Part shown: positions 51,001 to 62,235 of the stretch, in pieces
How positions within the stretch are numbered: position 1 is the stretch's first letter
Layout of the letters: every line of letters begins with the position of its first letter
Source of the DNA: Panorpa germanica
Taxonomy: Eukaryota > Arthropoda > Insecta > Mecoptera > Panorpidae
Assembly: GCA_963678705.1 (NCBI GenBank)
Contig: OY783212.1
Coordinates: forward strand, 2,542,001 to 2,606,000
Reading direction: 5' to 3'
DNA length: 64,000 nt
Made by a program: the position numbers and the translations under genes
Notes under the pieces: generated by a model
What the model was told of the DNA's origin: nothing
What the model saw: only the letters and a program-made list of their open reading frames with translations
Database searches by the model: none

Positions 51001-54000
51001 AAAGAAGGTCGTATTCGTCAAGTCCTTTTGTATCTTGTGGTCAGACTGGATCGGATCACCCGTCTCTCACCGATCTCTTATAATATACATTTGAAGTTAT
51101 GATTTTTCTCACATGGCTGCATATATTTTTGCAAGATATTAGTCGATGTTGTACTGTTAGGCCTGTCGCACAATGCAAGCGCATTTAAGCGACGGCGAAT
51201 TCCGGCGTAAATCGGCGGATTGGTTGAGCGACTGTGGTCCTTGCATGTGTTGTGTTCAATACATACATACCACGTACCGATACGACAGTACGCCAAGTCA
51301 AATTTGTGTATTGGAGTTGTTTTACACTAACATAATTTATCATGAGAGCAAACTTTTACTTTAATTTTTATCGATACACCACTGTTATGGAAGAGACTAT
51401 TGCATTTTCTTTCATATCTCTTCCAATGTATTCGTTTGGTTAAAATGCGCTGATATTTGTTTCCAGTATGAGACCTAAATACGTAACGCTTATATTCGGA
51501 CGACTTTGTCGCTTGCAGTGTGCGACATTTAGAGGGTTCGGATAAGTAAAGCGTAGCAGCGCGTTTACGTCCGGTCAAATTCACTTAAATACGCTTGCAC
51601 TTTGACAACAACCAAACCCAGAATATAGTAATACAGATCTGGCCTGGGAATTGAACTCGAAGACACAGCTATCTGACATCATGTATCAGCACTCAAGCCA
51701 TCATGTATCAGCACTCAAGGCCACTCTGCGCTCAACCTTTAAATTAATTATTACAATACAATTTTAGAACAGTGACTTTCTAATACAAATGTTCACTAGA
51801 AAAATACGCCAGTTCACAATGTGTCATAAAAGCAATTTTATGAAACCATCTATGACTTGTGGAGATTTAAAATGGCAAGCATGTGATACATATATATTTG
51901 ACCCCGCCACCATATAATCTGTCAACATAGCAGGGATCATGGATGTTAGGATTCGAAAATAGACCAACATTAAATAAACTAAATTTAAAAAAATTAATTA
52001 ATTGCTTCTAGTTCTTTAAAATAGGTTGAAAAGAAAAAAACTATCGGTATAGAGATATAAGCAGATTTAACGGCATGACAGGGCTGTTTAAGAGATAAAA
52101 AGGATATAGGGGATGATATGCATTGTACATAGAAACCCAGCGTTAAAAGGGTTGTATCATTTTTTAATAAAAATTTTATATTTTTATCTTTGGGAGAACA
52201 TATTGTTGTTTGAAAAGTAATTGAGTGCAGAAAAGGGTAGGGGTAGGTTTGATGAATGATATAGCAGAAGAATGGGGTTATAAATAAGGGAGAAATGTTG
52301 ATTGACTTGATGATTAAGTGAAACACTAATTAAATATTGAGTCGCGGGGCTAAGAACTGAGATTTCAAGTTATTTTAATTTCAAATTGGATTTATTAAGA
52401 GTAATTACTTTGATAATTAAACCAGTACTTAAATGCTGTTTTGTGAACCAGTATTAAATAAATGTTTTAAAGGTTGGAACTGGATGATATGTGAAAATAC
52501 TATTTCTCCTACTCTTAGAGCGTGATGTTTCTCTGACTCTGCTTTAAGCATCATTCGCACTTTAGTTTTAATTTAATAATTTGATAGGTTATTACAGATT
52601 ATAGGTTATAAACCTGCCTGGCCAGGGCCAAATTATCCACTAGGCAGAAAAAATACCTGCCTAGGAATCGTATAAATTAATTTTTGGAAATATGGTACAA
52701 TCAACTTTCCCGAATGTAATGACATATATAGAAGTCTGACGGTTACAAATGCCACGGGTGAATATACCTCTTCGAAATTAAGCTCGATCAAAAACTGTCT
52801 TCGTTCATAATTGTCTCAGAACCGTTTAAATTCATTACCGATAATGGCGATAGATTGGTTTTTCTTTTAAGCATATTGTACAAAAGGATTTAATAAAAAG
52901 ATACGTATATTTTCATTTCATTTGTTTCAAATTTTCAACCTTCGTAACACAGTAAAAAAACGACATAATTATAAATAAAATTACGTTGTGGTAGAAAAAA
53001 TATATTTTAATACGGCATAAGTGCCCCGAGACTTTGGCACTGTGCATGGCTTATTTAATTTAAAAAGCTTAGTGTCTGCAAGCTTCTAAAACAACACCTA
53101 AAATTAAAATTAAAACTACGTCTGTGAATGATTACGCACATTGCCATTTGGTTTGGCAATGAAAATAATGATATTCTATCCAAATGTTTGTATGTTTCAT
53201 ATAATATTACTTTTGATTAATTTAAAAATAGAGAGGAAACAAATGCTTTGGAAATACCCATTAAGTATTATTTAAAATAAAAACTAATAAATAATAAATT
53301 CAGGTAAATGCACTGGCTGATGGGAAAACATTCTCAGCTTACAGTGCACAACAAACTGTTATTGTATAAGCAAATACTGAAACCCATATGGACTTATGGT
53401 ATACAACAATACTGAGCATTACAAATTCGCCCTGGTACATACGGAATGACAATTTACACCGTGATTTAAAGGTGCCCACCGTAGACGAAGAAGTCAGGAA
53501 GGCAGCAAGCAAACATCTACTGCGACTGCAGAACGACCAGAATGAAGAAATTCTGCAGCTGCTTAATAACAGAGAGAATCTGCGCAGACTGAAGAGGCCA
53601 AGCCGGAAGACTTGACCCTGTGATTCTGCTAGTACAAACCACACACGTTTTTAAAATTTTGGAACTAGTCAGTGGACTAGAACTGAACAATTATATTTAA
53701 CTTTTTATATATAAATTACTAGATAAGCCACGCTTAGTTGTAATATTCTTGTAAATAAAAAAAAAAATAAAGACCAAGTACATTTTTTGTCTGGTTGATT
53801 ATTCTTTTTTAGTTTTAAATACTGCATTTATAGTATAAAATTTATGCTCAAGATGCCAATAAGCCGACAAAGTTAGTTTAAACAGCTATAACGACTTTAC
53901 TCTAAAAAGAATATAAATTTAATGTAGGAGAAATATCCTGGCAGTGTTATTAATATGTTTATTTTATAATAGTTTAAAGTTAATATGTAATTAACTGTTT

Positions 54001-57000
54001 ATTAATCTTTTTGTCGCTAATTGGTTTGTCGAAATTGTAAATTATAATAAATTTTTATTTAATATGGTTGACGAAAATATATTATTGTTTTTAAGTTTGA
54101 AACAAATTAATGTTTAACATTCATCACATGTTTTAATATTGTCTCTACAATTGTCTTTGAATTTCTCAAGAATACAAGTATCTGGCCCTCAGCAAATAGT
54201 ATGCTCGCATTCATGTTAGACATGTAGACTTATTTTTTCATAATTTTCATTTTAATTTACATTTGTAATTTATTATACAATAAATTAAGACCTGACTAAT
54301 TTAGCTACGACAATTAACTTTTTTTGTGCGAGATTTATTCGTTTTGATATGAGAGTATAACTACATTGCAGTAATGCAACTTTGTCAGTTTAAGCGAAAG
54401 AAAAGAACAGATGAGTCATGATGAAAATTTGTAATGTCACGTCGGTGCTGGTGCCGGTGCCGGTGTTGCGTACTCTGAGCAGTGGGGTACTTCTGACCCT
54501 GCGGGGGTTTCTTGACATATTTGTAGCCCGCGTAACCCGCTGTGAGTACAAGAAATAACTAATTTAAGTAGTAAATCCATCACGAAATAAAAAAACAAAA
54601 ATAATACTATACACTCCTATATGAAATAAATTATAACCTTTATATATATGGTATTGACAAGGAATGTAGTTAAACTACATTCTGTAAAACTGTACTACAT
54701 TCTATAAACTACAAACTGTAATTAAAACACGCGTGGAAAATAAGCTAGCAGCTAGATAATTTTAACGTTAAGTTATTTGTTAAAATTATGTAGTGTATTT
54801 TATTTTAGCAGCAACCTTTCACTAAATTTGCGTGAAAGGCCTTGCATGCCAAGCTAACGCTACCTGCAAGGGTTAGCTTTGGACAGCAAGACAATGTTCT
54901 ACCAGAGTAGATTAAAATAGTGATGGATATAGACTTAGGTCCGTGAGGTCCGGCCTAGGGGCGCCACAATTTCAGGGCGACAAAATATTAAAGGGGTTTG
55001 CTTATAATGTAATATAAAGCTTAATAAAATGTAAAAACAAATTTAAGAGTTTAGGTGCCACAATTTGAAATGCGACTTTAATTCAAAATCTACCTAATGG
55101 CTTTTTCGTCGACGGTAAGAATAAATTTTAGAGCTTAGGGGTTAGAAGCGCCACAATTTAAGGGGCGACAAAATTTATAATATTTATATACACACACACA
55201 CTTATATTTATATATATACCATTACAACATAAGAAGGGAGTCTTATCGAAATCGTCGCCATCTAATTTAAATCCGCCATTGCTTAAAAGTAATCAAAACC
55301 GTTTTCCTATTAATCTACTATTTATATTTATTAATTTAATGTGTGTGTTGTTAGACTTTACATTCTTTCAATTCATGGCCAACCTAAACTTAAAACTAAT
55401 CTAATATTTTTAATAATTCCAACAGCAATGTTTGATTTTTAAACTCTTGTTCCAGACATTGTTTCTCTCTTTACTATTTCTTCTTGGGTTTCCACTTTTA
55501 CTATTTATATTTTCTTTACTATTCTTTTTGGTTCTATCTCCGCCATCCACCTCTTGTCCTCTTTATCTAATCTCCGCAAATTCTCTATTTTTTTAACTGA
55601 CGTTTAACTGTTTTTACTCTACCCTTCCATATTAATTTACTAGTTCACTAAATGAAATTAACGCAGTCACAATATCAGCTGTTTGTAACCTAGAGAAGGG
55701 GAACTCTATCAGCGAATAGAAATACTCTTACAATATAAATACGTTAATTCAAAGAACCGTACAAACCGTGTCACGTGTTCTACGTGGACTACGGCTACGT
55801 CGCTACAGCTACGAGTAGTGCTTAGAGTGTGCGGGCAGTTAACTATGTTAACCGGTCGAATACCGCCCACGTCCAGTTGTACAAAGTAATATTTAACGAA
55901 CAATTAAGTAGATGGTATGTGCTAATAGGCCAGAGATTGATATAGAACGGTTAGCAGGATCGCCAAGGATAATAGGGATCATTATGTGAGGATCGTTTCG
56001 TGCGGCCAAAACAAATGGGATTCAATTCAAAGAATTTATATCTGTTGAGCAGACAACATTCACAAGGAAATTACCCTCGTAAATTACAACCCTTGTTTAG
56101 TATCAAAACAATAATACATTTCAATTACAGGTCCACATAATAGATACAAATGAAAACATAGTGGCGTAAAGTGATGCCAGGTAAGCATGCTGTAGTTTCG
56201 TTAGTTATTCTTTTATGCTTTTATTTATTGGCATCCCAGAATTTTACAATCTATCCCTTAGGATATTTAGTAAATGATATAGCATAACGAAATCATGAAA
56301 GGGATAATCCAATGATACATCCTTATAAGGTATTATTCCTTACAAGTCTGCGTACACGTGAATATTTTGGACTACTAAGCCGCCGACTAAATCGCTTGGT
56401 AGTTTTCATTTTAGCCTACGTTCTTCTCTCTTTCATCAGGTTCACCGTGAGGGTATTTGGGTGGTTATCCAGTCGGCCCCTGTACATGATGCTGTACTTT
56501 ATTATTTCATCTTTGACACTTGGTAGTTGAAGGTCGTGGTGAATATCTTCATTAGTCATAAATCGTGGAGCCACTTAGTCATCCATTTTTGTACTGAGGT
56601 CATATTTAGCTGAACGTTTTGTGAAGCAATTACAGGATCATTTAACGGCTAATATAACAGTATCGTTTGCAAATGATGTATACAGTAAGTATAGGAATGT
56701 GCAAAGCACACTTCCTTGTGGTACACAAGCTTTTATTAGGTGCTGGTTTGTTGCCTTTTCGTTGCATTTTGCCAGGAAATGTCTATCCCCGAGATATTTG
56801 TGTACCAAATAAAAGTTTATCGGTAGGTGCCTTTTGATTTTATGCAAAATATGTCAACAGACTGCGTTATGTCAAGGAACGCTGCGAGCAAAACTGTTTG
56901 TTCTCAAGACTACAGTAGATTATATTCACAATTCGACGAAATTGCTCTATCGTTTCGTGGTTTTGTCAAAAACCAAACTGGTGGTCTGTTATCAGTTTTC

Positions 57001-58768
57001 GTCTTAGAACAATCAGTGTCAAACTCATGAGGATCAATTTCGAGGAGTTTGGAGATAATCGAGAGGAGGTTTATTTAATATTTTTAAATAGTGATGAACA
57101 TACATTAGACTTTATGTTAAACATGTATCCGGAACACTTGACTCCATTACCCCCGCCTGAACAAGACATGTCGTGCAGTAACATGTTTTTCATGAAATTT
57201 AATGTATTTTCAATATTGTCTTAAAATATTATACCCGAAGATTTATAATTAACGAAACTACATCCTTTTTCATCGGTATCGGTTCGAGTGACGACCTCTG
57301 TAAAGGCCTCTCTGATTTAATTGTTATTTATACACTCTGTCTTCAACTTGTATAACAATAACCCTTAAATTTAAACATTGAGTAAAATAATCATATGCAA
57401 AGTCATTAATCAATTCCTCCCTTCTCTTCTAGACACACATGGGTGTAAGGGGCACGCGGATTGAATTATGACGTATGACTCCCGCCCCGACACGCAACGT
57501 GATGGATTAGACGACTCCAATGTTTGCGGGGCGCCCCTCCAAGCACCATGGCACGGGGTTATTGAAAACCTAAGTAATTAGATGAGAGATTTGACCTTAT
57601 TTTGCCCACCCCATCCTTATATTTTTTAATAGGGTGTTTATGTGAAAGGAGTGAGGACAGGGTGTAACGTATGTGCATGATCATTAGTTCAATTATCTCT
57701 ATATTATACGTTCCATTCATTAATTAGACATTAAATTAAGTGATCTCTTCAAAATGTCGTGTGTCTGTAAATGTCTTTGTTGTGTGATATAATGTGTTAG
57801 TGTAAAGGATGGTTTATGATCACAAGTAGCAGGAAAGTATGGTTTGCAAACGATAATTATGCTGGAAACTTTATTTTTGGTTCCGGAAAAGTAGGAACTA
57901 ATTTTGGATAATATAAATTGGCTAAACTTAGATATTCTAATTACAAAGATCCTATCCTATCATATAGTACATCTATTCTATACAGGCTAATTGATTCGGC
58001 TAATTTGATAAAAATGGTCAACTTCTTCCTTGGACAGCAAAGTGGATATATGGTACACCATTTCATTGTCTCTGTTTAAGTGTTTCTTTGTATTTAAAAA
58101 CCTTTCTTTGTATTTCTTTGTTTATTTAAGTTGCAGCGGGTGAAATAGTTAAAACATCTAATGTACACAAGGTAAATATAAATAAGATGATTTTATTCTA
58201 AAACTTGATCTGGTAAGACAAAATCTGACGGTTATTTTGGATTCTGCATCCAAAAAGTACCTAAAAATAATTAAAATATAGCAGGCACAAAAATGTGTGT
58301 TGGTAAGTGCTTAGTCATTCATACTGGGTCCTTCAATAAGAGCGGTAATGTTAAATCGTTAATAGAAAAACGAAATATTTCCTTGAAAAGTGTTGATGTC
58401 TTTATTTCAATGTAAAGTACAAACTCTGGGGTTAGAATTAAACACAACATCTGCCAAATTTCACCCAAATACGGCGTTTTCCTCTTGATTTAAATTGATC
58501 GCTCTTGTTGAAACACCAGATACATTAGTATTGTATAAGAACTGACCTGTGGCGTGTGCGGCAAGAAGATCCGCGGGTTGTGTTCCTGGTCCACCAACAC
58601 CTATAGCGCTCACCCTGACGGAGAACCGCGCTCCAGACCGTTGGCGACGCTCTGATATTCCGCGGAATAGCCAGGAGATGGCACAAGGAATAGCACCAAG
58701 ACCTCCTGGAGAACCTGTCGAACTCTGAGCGGATGTAGATGGAGTTCCAAGCATCGTGTGTGTTTGAC
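36745..58768 (-). CDS. KIF26: KIF26/VAB-8/CG14535-type atypical kinesin (5' end missing)
   Basis: KIF26-family kinesins bind microtubules with a motor-like domain that lacks normal ATPase activity, and act in signalling and cell or axon migration. Three exons are visible and join in phase 1: 58768-58547, 41086-40886 and 39050-36745 (stop TAA). Together they encode about 907 residues. The first visible exon starts inside the motor domain at the P-loop, so the earlier motor segments and N-terminus lie on an exon or exons not found here, probably beyond 64000. Family landmarks are [78 protein letters not shown], two WIDGP motifs, and [17 protein letters not shown]. The 17.46-kb second intron is full of mobile elements. 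Nucleotide-binding motifs are degenerate. Confidence 0.92.
40330..40750 (+). mobile_element. hAT-like repeat, family E copy 3, with amplified end
   Basis: From about 40465 the sequence is collinear with 5745-6050 (GAGAAATAAAATTTTATATT, GGGATTTCTAAAGAGCGAGG, AATGAATTTTTCTACTTG, GAGGCCCCGGGCGGTTGCC). The outermost CAG ends are missing. In place of the left terminus there is a tandem array of a GC-rich unit (separate entry). Confidence 0.65.
40350..40462 (+). repeat. 26-bp GC-rich tandem array in the hAT-like repeat
   Basis: About four successive copies of a 26-bp unit that starts GAGGCCCCGGGG and ends CAGATCTTTGC. Unit-to-unit differences are few (for example TGG, TGA or CGG before CAG). The unit derives from the GAGGCCC end sequence of the hAT-like element. 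It is very GC-rich against an AT-rich background. Confidence 0.8.
40886..41086 (-). CDS. KIF26: KIF26-type kinesin, middle visible motor exon
   Basis: A 201-nt exon flanked by TTTAG at the acceptor and GTAAAT at the donor, phase 1 on both sides. It encodes [17 protein letters not shown], then [20 protein letters not shown], then the switch I region and [14 protein letters not shown]. Where ordinary kinesins have SSRSH, this reads [10 protein letters not shown] family B MITE lies 136 bp upstream of the acceptor, and a hAT-like repeat lies 136 bp downstream of the donor. Confidence 0.9.
41222..41911 (+). mobile_element. MITE family B copy 4 (longest, with extra hairpin insert)
   Basis: The ends TGGCCTTGTGTCCTAT and GAGGACACAAGTCCATT are inverted repeats of each other. 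The copy is about 690 bp and follows the family throughout. About 80 bp at roughly 41431-41510 is absent from the other copies. It includes an 11-bp perfect stem (TATCTCTTTTA at 41439-41449 and its complement at 41462-41472). Confidence 0.75.
43745..43875 (-). mobile_element. MITE family B fragment (reverse)
   Basis: In reverse complement this reads TTTCTATAAAACTGTACTA, then ATTGATAAAGTT, GACCTCAAAT and GATATTAACAATTAAA. These are the same blocks, in the same order, as the left part of family B. More diverged than the other copies. Confidence 0.6.
44014..44363 (+). mobile_element. Non-autonomous Helitron
   Basis: The 350-bp element starts TCTATATAAATAAAAATTAC and ends GACAACGTCTGTCGGGTCAG plus CTAG, followed by T, with A before the starting TC. 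This is the TC...CTRR structure inserted between A and T. The GACAACGTCTG-CGGGTCAGCTAG end is typical of insect Helitrons. Early sequence (GAACGGCTGGTCCGATT) is also common near their 5' ends. No Rep/helicase coding. Confidence 0.85.
45228..45814 (+). mobile_element. Internally deleted mariner with 111-bp inverted repeats
   Basis: The left repeat (45228-45338) and the inverted right repeat (45704-45814) are each 111 bp and differ at a single base. The element is flanked by TA on both sides. Total length is 587 bp. Between the repeats are only the start and end of a transposase gene. The terminal sequence starts CGAGGCGTGTTTTTTAAGT. The structure fits a recently mobile, non-autonomous deletion derivative. 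Confidence 0.92.
45391..45715 (+). pseudogene. Mariner transposase, N- and C-terminal remnants only
   Basis: ATG 45391 begins a frame with a mariner HTH_48-type DNA-binding region: [46 protein letters not shown]. The catalytic DDD/E middle is deleted. In a different frame the C-terminus follows: [34 protein letters not shown], with the stop inside the right inverted repeat. The deletion joint lies near 45600-45620 and shifts the frame, so no functional protein is made. Confidence 0.88.
46185..46670 (-). other. Unresolved block with two adjacent minus-strand frames
   Basis: Two minus-strand frames (46636-46403, 77 residues, and 46394-46185, 69 residues) sit end to end. The sequence is less AT-rich than its surroundings and includes GCTAGCGCTAG. 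I recognise no domain. The minus strand starts with TGTTGTGCGCTC and has AATAAATAAAG near its end, so a solo LTR is possible, but no matching ends or target duplication were established. Confidence 0.25.
46933..46967. repeat. (GCTACGG)n tandem heptanucleotide
   Basis: Five units, GCTACGC followed by four GCTACGG, inside a wider CTACG-rich patch (46863-46975). Similar CTACG-rich patches occur at 39475-39535 and 55755-55825, suggesting one dispersed family. Confidence 0.75.
49010..49190 (-). mobile_element. Possible 3' end of a LINE with ATG-rich tail
   Basis: On the minus strand one frame gives [18 protein letters not shown] and another continues KMDMVNE and [10 protein letters not shown], ending in an ATGATAATGATGATG run. 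This resembles the degraded C-terminal end of insect LINE proteins, whose copies often end in such trinucleotide runs. Frames are broken; the assignment is tentative. Confidence 0.3.
51175..51598. mobile_element. Inverted-repeat element (GCAAGCGNATTTAAG ends)
   Basis: GCAAGCGCATTTAAGCGA at 51175 is matched by the reverse complement of the right end, GCAAGCGTATTTAAGTGA (ending 51598). Weaker similarity extends inward through CCGG and CGTAAA for about 40 bp. About 424 bp, noncoding. Superfamily unassigned. Confidence 0.6.
51675..51720. repeat. 22-bp direct duplication
   Basis: CATCATGTATCAGCACTCAA followed by GC or GG occurs twice in tandem. Nearby, the minus strand has GAGTTCAATTCCCAGG, similar to a tRNA T-arm. 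No acceptor stem or anticodon arm could be folded around it, so no tRNA is called; a SINE remnant is possible. Confidence 0.5.
53310..53775 (+). mobile_element. 5'-truncated jockey-like LINE with poly-A tail
   Basis: One frame gives [20 protein letters not shown] plus GIQ. After a frame change, [36 protein letters not shown] and [11 protein letters not shown] then stop at 53615. This is the C-terminal end of a jockey-clade reverse transcriptase protein. About 25 residues expected between GIQ and the PWY block (LWG...RFQSK region) are missing, and a stop is present. A short 3' UTR and an A-rich tail (53753-53769) follow. Confidence 0.8.
56310..57230 (-). mobile_element. Degraded jockey-like reverse transcriptase
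   Basis: Read on the minus strand in broken frames, RT blocks appear in order: [39 protein letters not shown], then [27 protein letters not shown] and [30 protein letters not shown]. The RT active-site FADD reads FAND, and there are several stops and frameshifts. It ends before the C-terminal part seen at 53310-53775, which is in the opposite orientation. Confidence 0.8.
58323..58520. mobile_element. Foldback MITE related to 7276-7419
   Basis: The left end GGGTCCTTCAATAAGAGCG and right end CGCTCTTGTTGAAACACC are inverted repeats with a few mismatches. They resemble the ends of the 144-bp element at 7276. It sits about 27 bp downstream of the donor of the first visible kinesin exon. Confidence 0.55.
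58547..58768 (-). CDS. KIF26: KIF26-type kinesin, first visible motor exon (P-loop)
   Basis: A 222-nt exon starting in phase 1 after CTGTTTAG and ending before GTCAGT. It encodes (G)[11 protein letters not shown], a Ser/Gly-rich stretch, [34 protein letters not shown] and a segment ending LLAAHAT. Aligned with the kinesin P-loop GKTHTM, the Lys is Gln. The preceding exon, which should encode the first half of the P-loop, was not found between 58769 and 64000. Confidence 0.9.
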
Positions 58769-59729
58769 CTAAACAGAATAACAGAAAGAATATAAATAAC
58801 TTAAAAGAAATGTTCACTTTGAGAAACACTGATGAATCGAATATTTAAGAACACCGTTAAATTTTACGGACTCCATCATTGCATCTTACACAATGTGTTG
58901 TTTCAGTTATTAGATCATTTACATCTTAAACTGAGAAAAGGATGTGCTAGAAACTAATAGCTGAGACATATTCCATTGAGTTAACAGCATCAGCGTCTCT
59001 CGCTACAACAAGCACGAGCAGCGGCACTGGTAGCCGTTACAAAGTGTTGTTTGTTGTACGTACAGAGAACGAACAATGTCTTTATACTTCACTGATTGTC
59101 AATTTGTTATTCATTTTACATTTTCCCCTTATGCTCCTTTATGGACCCATTCTTTAAGTAACGAGGAAAATGAAGATGCTGCTCTTCTTTCTTCTCAGTC
59201 TCCACTTCTTTCCTCCCCCAAAGAATAGATTGGTTTGTTTTCGTTAACATGTTATTTTATTTTAAATAGCGTCATGTTTTCTATGCAGTTTAAGTGTTTA
59301 AGGTAAACGTGAATACAGAGGAGAAACATGGCGTGTGCGGAGAGGCAAGGGGAATGGCGTATTGTATATGTAAATTATCAGTGATAAAATCTGCTAACCG
59401 AACTATATATTACTATGAAGTGAGTATAAGAAATCTAAACAGAAGCCAAATATAAATAAAAGTGAAACGGGGAACATTATGTAAATCAATTTCATTTTAG
59501 ATATAACGCAGAACACTGTTAGAAAAGAAGAGTGAGGGGAAGGGAGGGGTGATTATTTGATTTCGAGACATATCAGTGACAGAAAACGAATGCAAATAGA
59601 GTTTAGGGTGGAAAATGAAAAATATAAACACAAAAATGTGGTTAGGTGTTTAATTCTGTTCGGGCCATTTGCTATGGTAACTGGTCAAAAACTAAGGTCA
59701 GCAGATTATCGTAAAAAGTGGCAATATAT

Positions 59730-60430
59730 ATTTTTTTTAATTATTTATTTATTTACCTTGACTTTTATTCGTCATAGCCACCATCTAACATTTTTTATAC
59801 ATATTTAACATTTTATAATTTTATTTTACAAATTTCTAAATATATAAATAATTCACTAATTAATTTTGAATCACTTAACAAAAATTTAGTATTACCAGGA
59901 AAAGTTTTAATATTTCACTATTGAATTTTGATCTTTCTAAACTATAATTTATGCATTCAAATATAATACGATCCAAAGTTCCTTCTTCACCACATTGACA
60001 TCTATCGTCGGATTTAATATTAATTTTGTAAAGGTGAGCTGGAGTTTTACAATAATTATTTTTGATTTTGCTTATATGTAGTTGATATAATTTTGCGGGA
60101 CTCATTTCTAAACCATCTTTTCTTACTTAAATTTGGATGCAACATATAATAATCTCTCTTTTGTTAATGAAATCTTGATTTTTAAAATTGAAGTTTATTT
60201 TTTTGATTATATTAAAAATTTCATATGAAGGTAATTTCAAAATTAATGACATATACATGTTAAATGAAATTAAAGAAAAGTATAAGAAAATATTAAAAAA
60301 AAAATTGTTGATACTATTTTCAGCTGAAGTCAAAAAATATTTCGTGGTTTCCGTTAACGTGCAATTCAAGAAAATAAACTTTATCCGTATTAAAGAAACT
60401 TGTGTGGTTTTTAGGTAAAAAAAAATAAGT
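59730..60430 (-). mobile_element. 3' part of a non-LTR retrotransposon (I/R1-like)
   Basis: Minus-strand frames give LHPNLSKKRWFRNES, then SPAKLYQLHISKIKNNYCKT, PAHLYKINIKSDDRCQCGEE and GTLDRIIFECINYSLERSKF. The Cys/His pattern CxCGxxGTxxHIIFxC, here with Arg for His, is common at the C-terminal end of arthropod LINE ORF2. Frames are broken. An A/T-rich tail with TAAATAAATAAATAA ends near 59740. Clade assignment is tentative. Confidence 0.6.
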
Positions 60431-62235
60431 TGAGTACACCTTTACTACATCTCAACTACATGTTCTCACGCCGAGAACACTGCGTCTGCATCGACCACGG
60501 GATCAGAGCACCAGAACGTGGTGAGAGATAGTCGAACGGTACTGGTGGTAACAAGAATCAAGAAGCTAAGATGCTGCACATCTAGTTTGAGAGATTGAAG
60601 ATAGTTTCCTATTTTGTGGAAATTGTGTTAGCATAGGTATAGATGAGACCAGGAGGGGTTCTAGCTTCTAAGGATGAGAGGAATAGGGTAGGTGTTTGAA
60701 GTCTTGCACATTTCCCTTAGGGCGGTTTTCCTTGATTTAAATAACAGGAGCTCACCTCTATAAGATGTGGGTAGAAACGAAAGTAAATACAGTCTACAGG
60801 AAAAGTTTTAATAAAGGAAACACAATATTTGGATTATGAAATATCAAGAATAAAAAGAAAAACAATTCGCTTCAAGAGGAAAAAGAGAATTTTATGGTGG
60901 AATCAAAGAGAGTAATACAGTCGAAGGAAAAAAACAAATCCTGTATTCCATTTTAAATTGTAAAACTTTGTGGAGAATAAGGTTTACTAGATTCATTTTA
61001 ACATTAAACAACAATGTTTTACATATAGTATACTATTTGTTTTAAGAGCTTAGTCCACTATGAAATTTTTAAAAACCCAAATATCTTTTCTTGCACCGAT
61101 TTATAAATTATACTTTTGAGAATATTCTAAGAGTTTACACATGTCAATATTCCGAATATTATCTCAATGATAGCAATTTGAAGTAAGTGATTATATGCAT
61201 ATAAAATACTTAGTTTTCTTTTGCGTTTACACTACTTTTTTTAATTGATCGCCAGGACATCTCTGAGAATTGCAAATTATTAATAACGAGAATTAGCATA
61301 TCTTCTTTATATTATCATCTATAGTTTGGCGGGTATGCCTGGGTTATTTCTTATTTACATTTTAACAAAAAATCGACTTTCTTTTCAGCTAGCCGTTTAA
61401 AAGTTCCACTAAAAAAAATTCTCCTATGCTAGATGATAGCAATTACATTAGTTTATAAAAGAAAATATTTCTTTTTTTATTTATAACGATTTCTGATAAT
61501 GGTGACTATTAGCAAGCTTCCCGGCAAACGTGTTAAACGGAACAGTATATAGCTTCTTTTTTTAAAAATAGTTTTTGATCAAGGTTATTAAGTATTTAGT
61601 GTTAATAAAATTAACACATAGACTTAAATGATGCATCAGAAAATCATGCTGAAACAGAAGATTCGTCTAACCCCCTAATTTAGCTAAATTTATTGAATTT
61701 AAATTGTAAACGAAGTTAGTATAACAGGTAGTATACCTTAAGCAAAGCAGGGAGCCAAGAAGGTGTAACAACCTCGAGCCCTCATAACTAAACTATGCCA
61801 AAACTTAAAATGGTGTAAAGTTGGTTTCATATAGGTATTATATCGTGTAGTTGTATTACATATATCCCAGGCGTTTTAATCAAATGCAATGATCGTTATC
61901 ACAGCCTCATTGCGCGTGGTAGAAGCAGGGACGAAGGGTGTGGGAGTGTAAGCCTTCTAAGTCTGTACAGCATCCATTTCAAGTAATAGAGGAATTATTC
62001 AGTGGCTGGCATTCTGATACTCGTAAATAACGTTACTCACATGTGTAGAGAACACGTGTGTGGGAGGCTTGAAAGTTAGATATACCAGTACTCATAAAAA
62101 GTAAATTTAGTTTTAAAAGGTCACTTAAACGAAACGTACTAATTCTATAAAAACAATAAGCATTGCCTAAGATAGTTTAATGGTGCTTTCGGTTACAAAC
62201 ACAAATACCGAATTATTTTTGACTCGTCTTGCGTA

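Larger units (their letters stand above)
41087..58546 (-). other. Large kinesin intron (17.46 kb), rich in mobile elements
   Basis: The two flanking kinesin exons join in phase 1, so this is a single intron as far as I can see. It contains a family B MITE and fragment, a Helitron, a deleted mariner, an IR element at 51175-51598, LINE fragments at 49010-49190, 53310-53775 and 56310-57230, and a foldback MITE at 58323-58520. A less AT-rich patch lies at 57440-57560. Stretches such as 47-49 kb and 54-56 kb show nothing else that I can support. Confidence 0.75.

Noticed and set aside
51640..51700. Possible tRNA on the minus strand (T-arm-like GAGTTCAATTCCCAGG)
   Set aside because: No matching acceptor stem, D-arm or anticodon arm could be placed; more likely a SINE remnant or chance.
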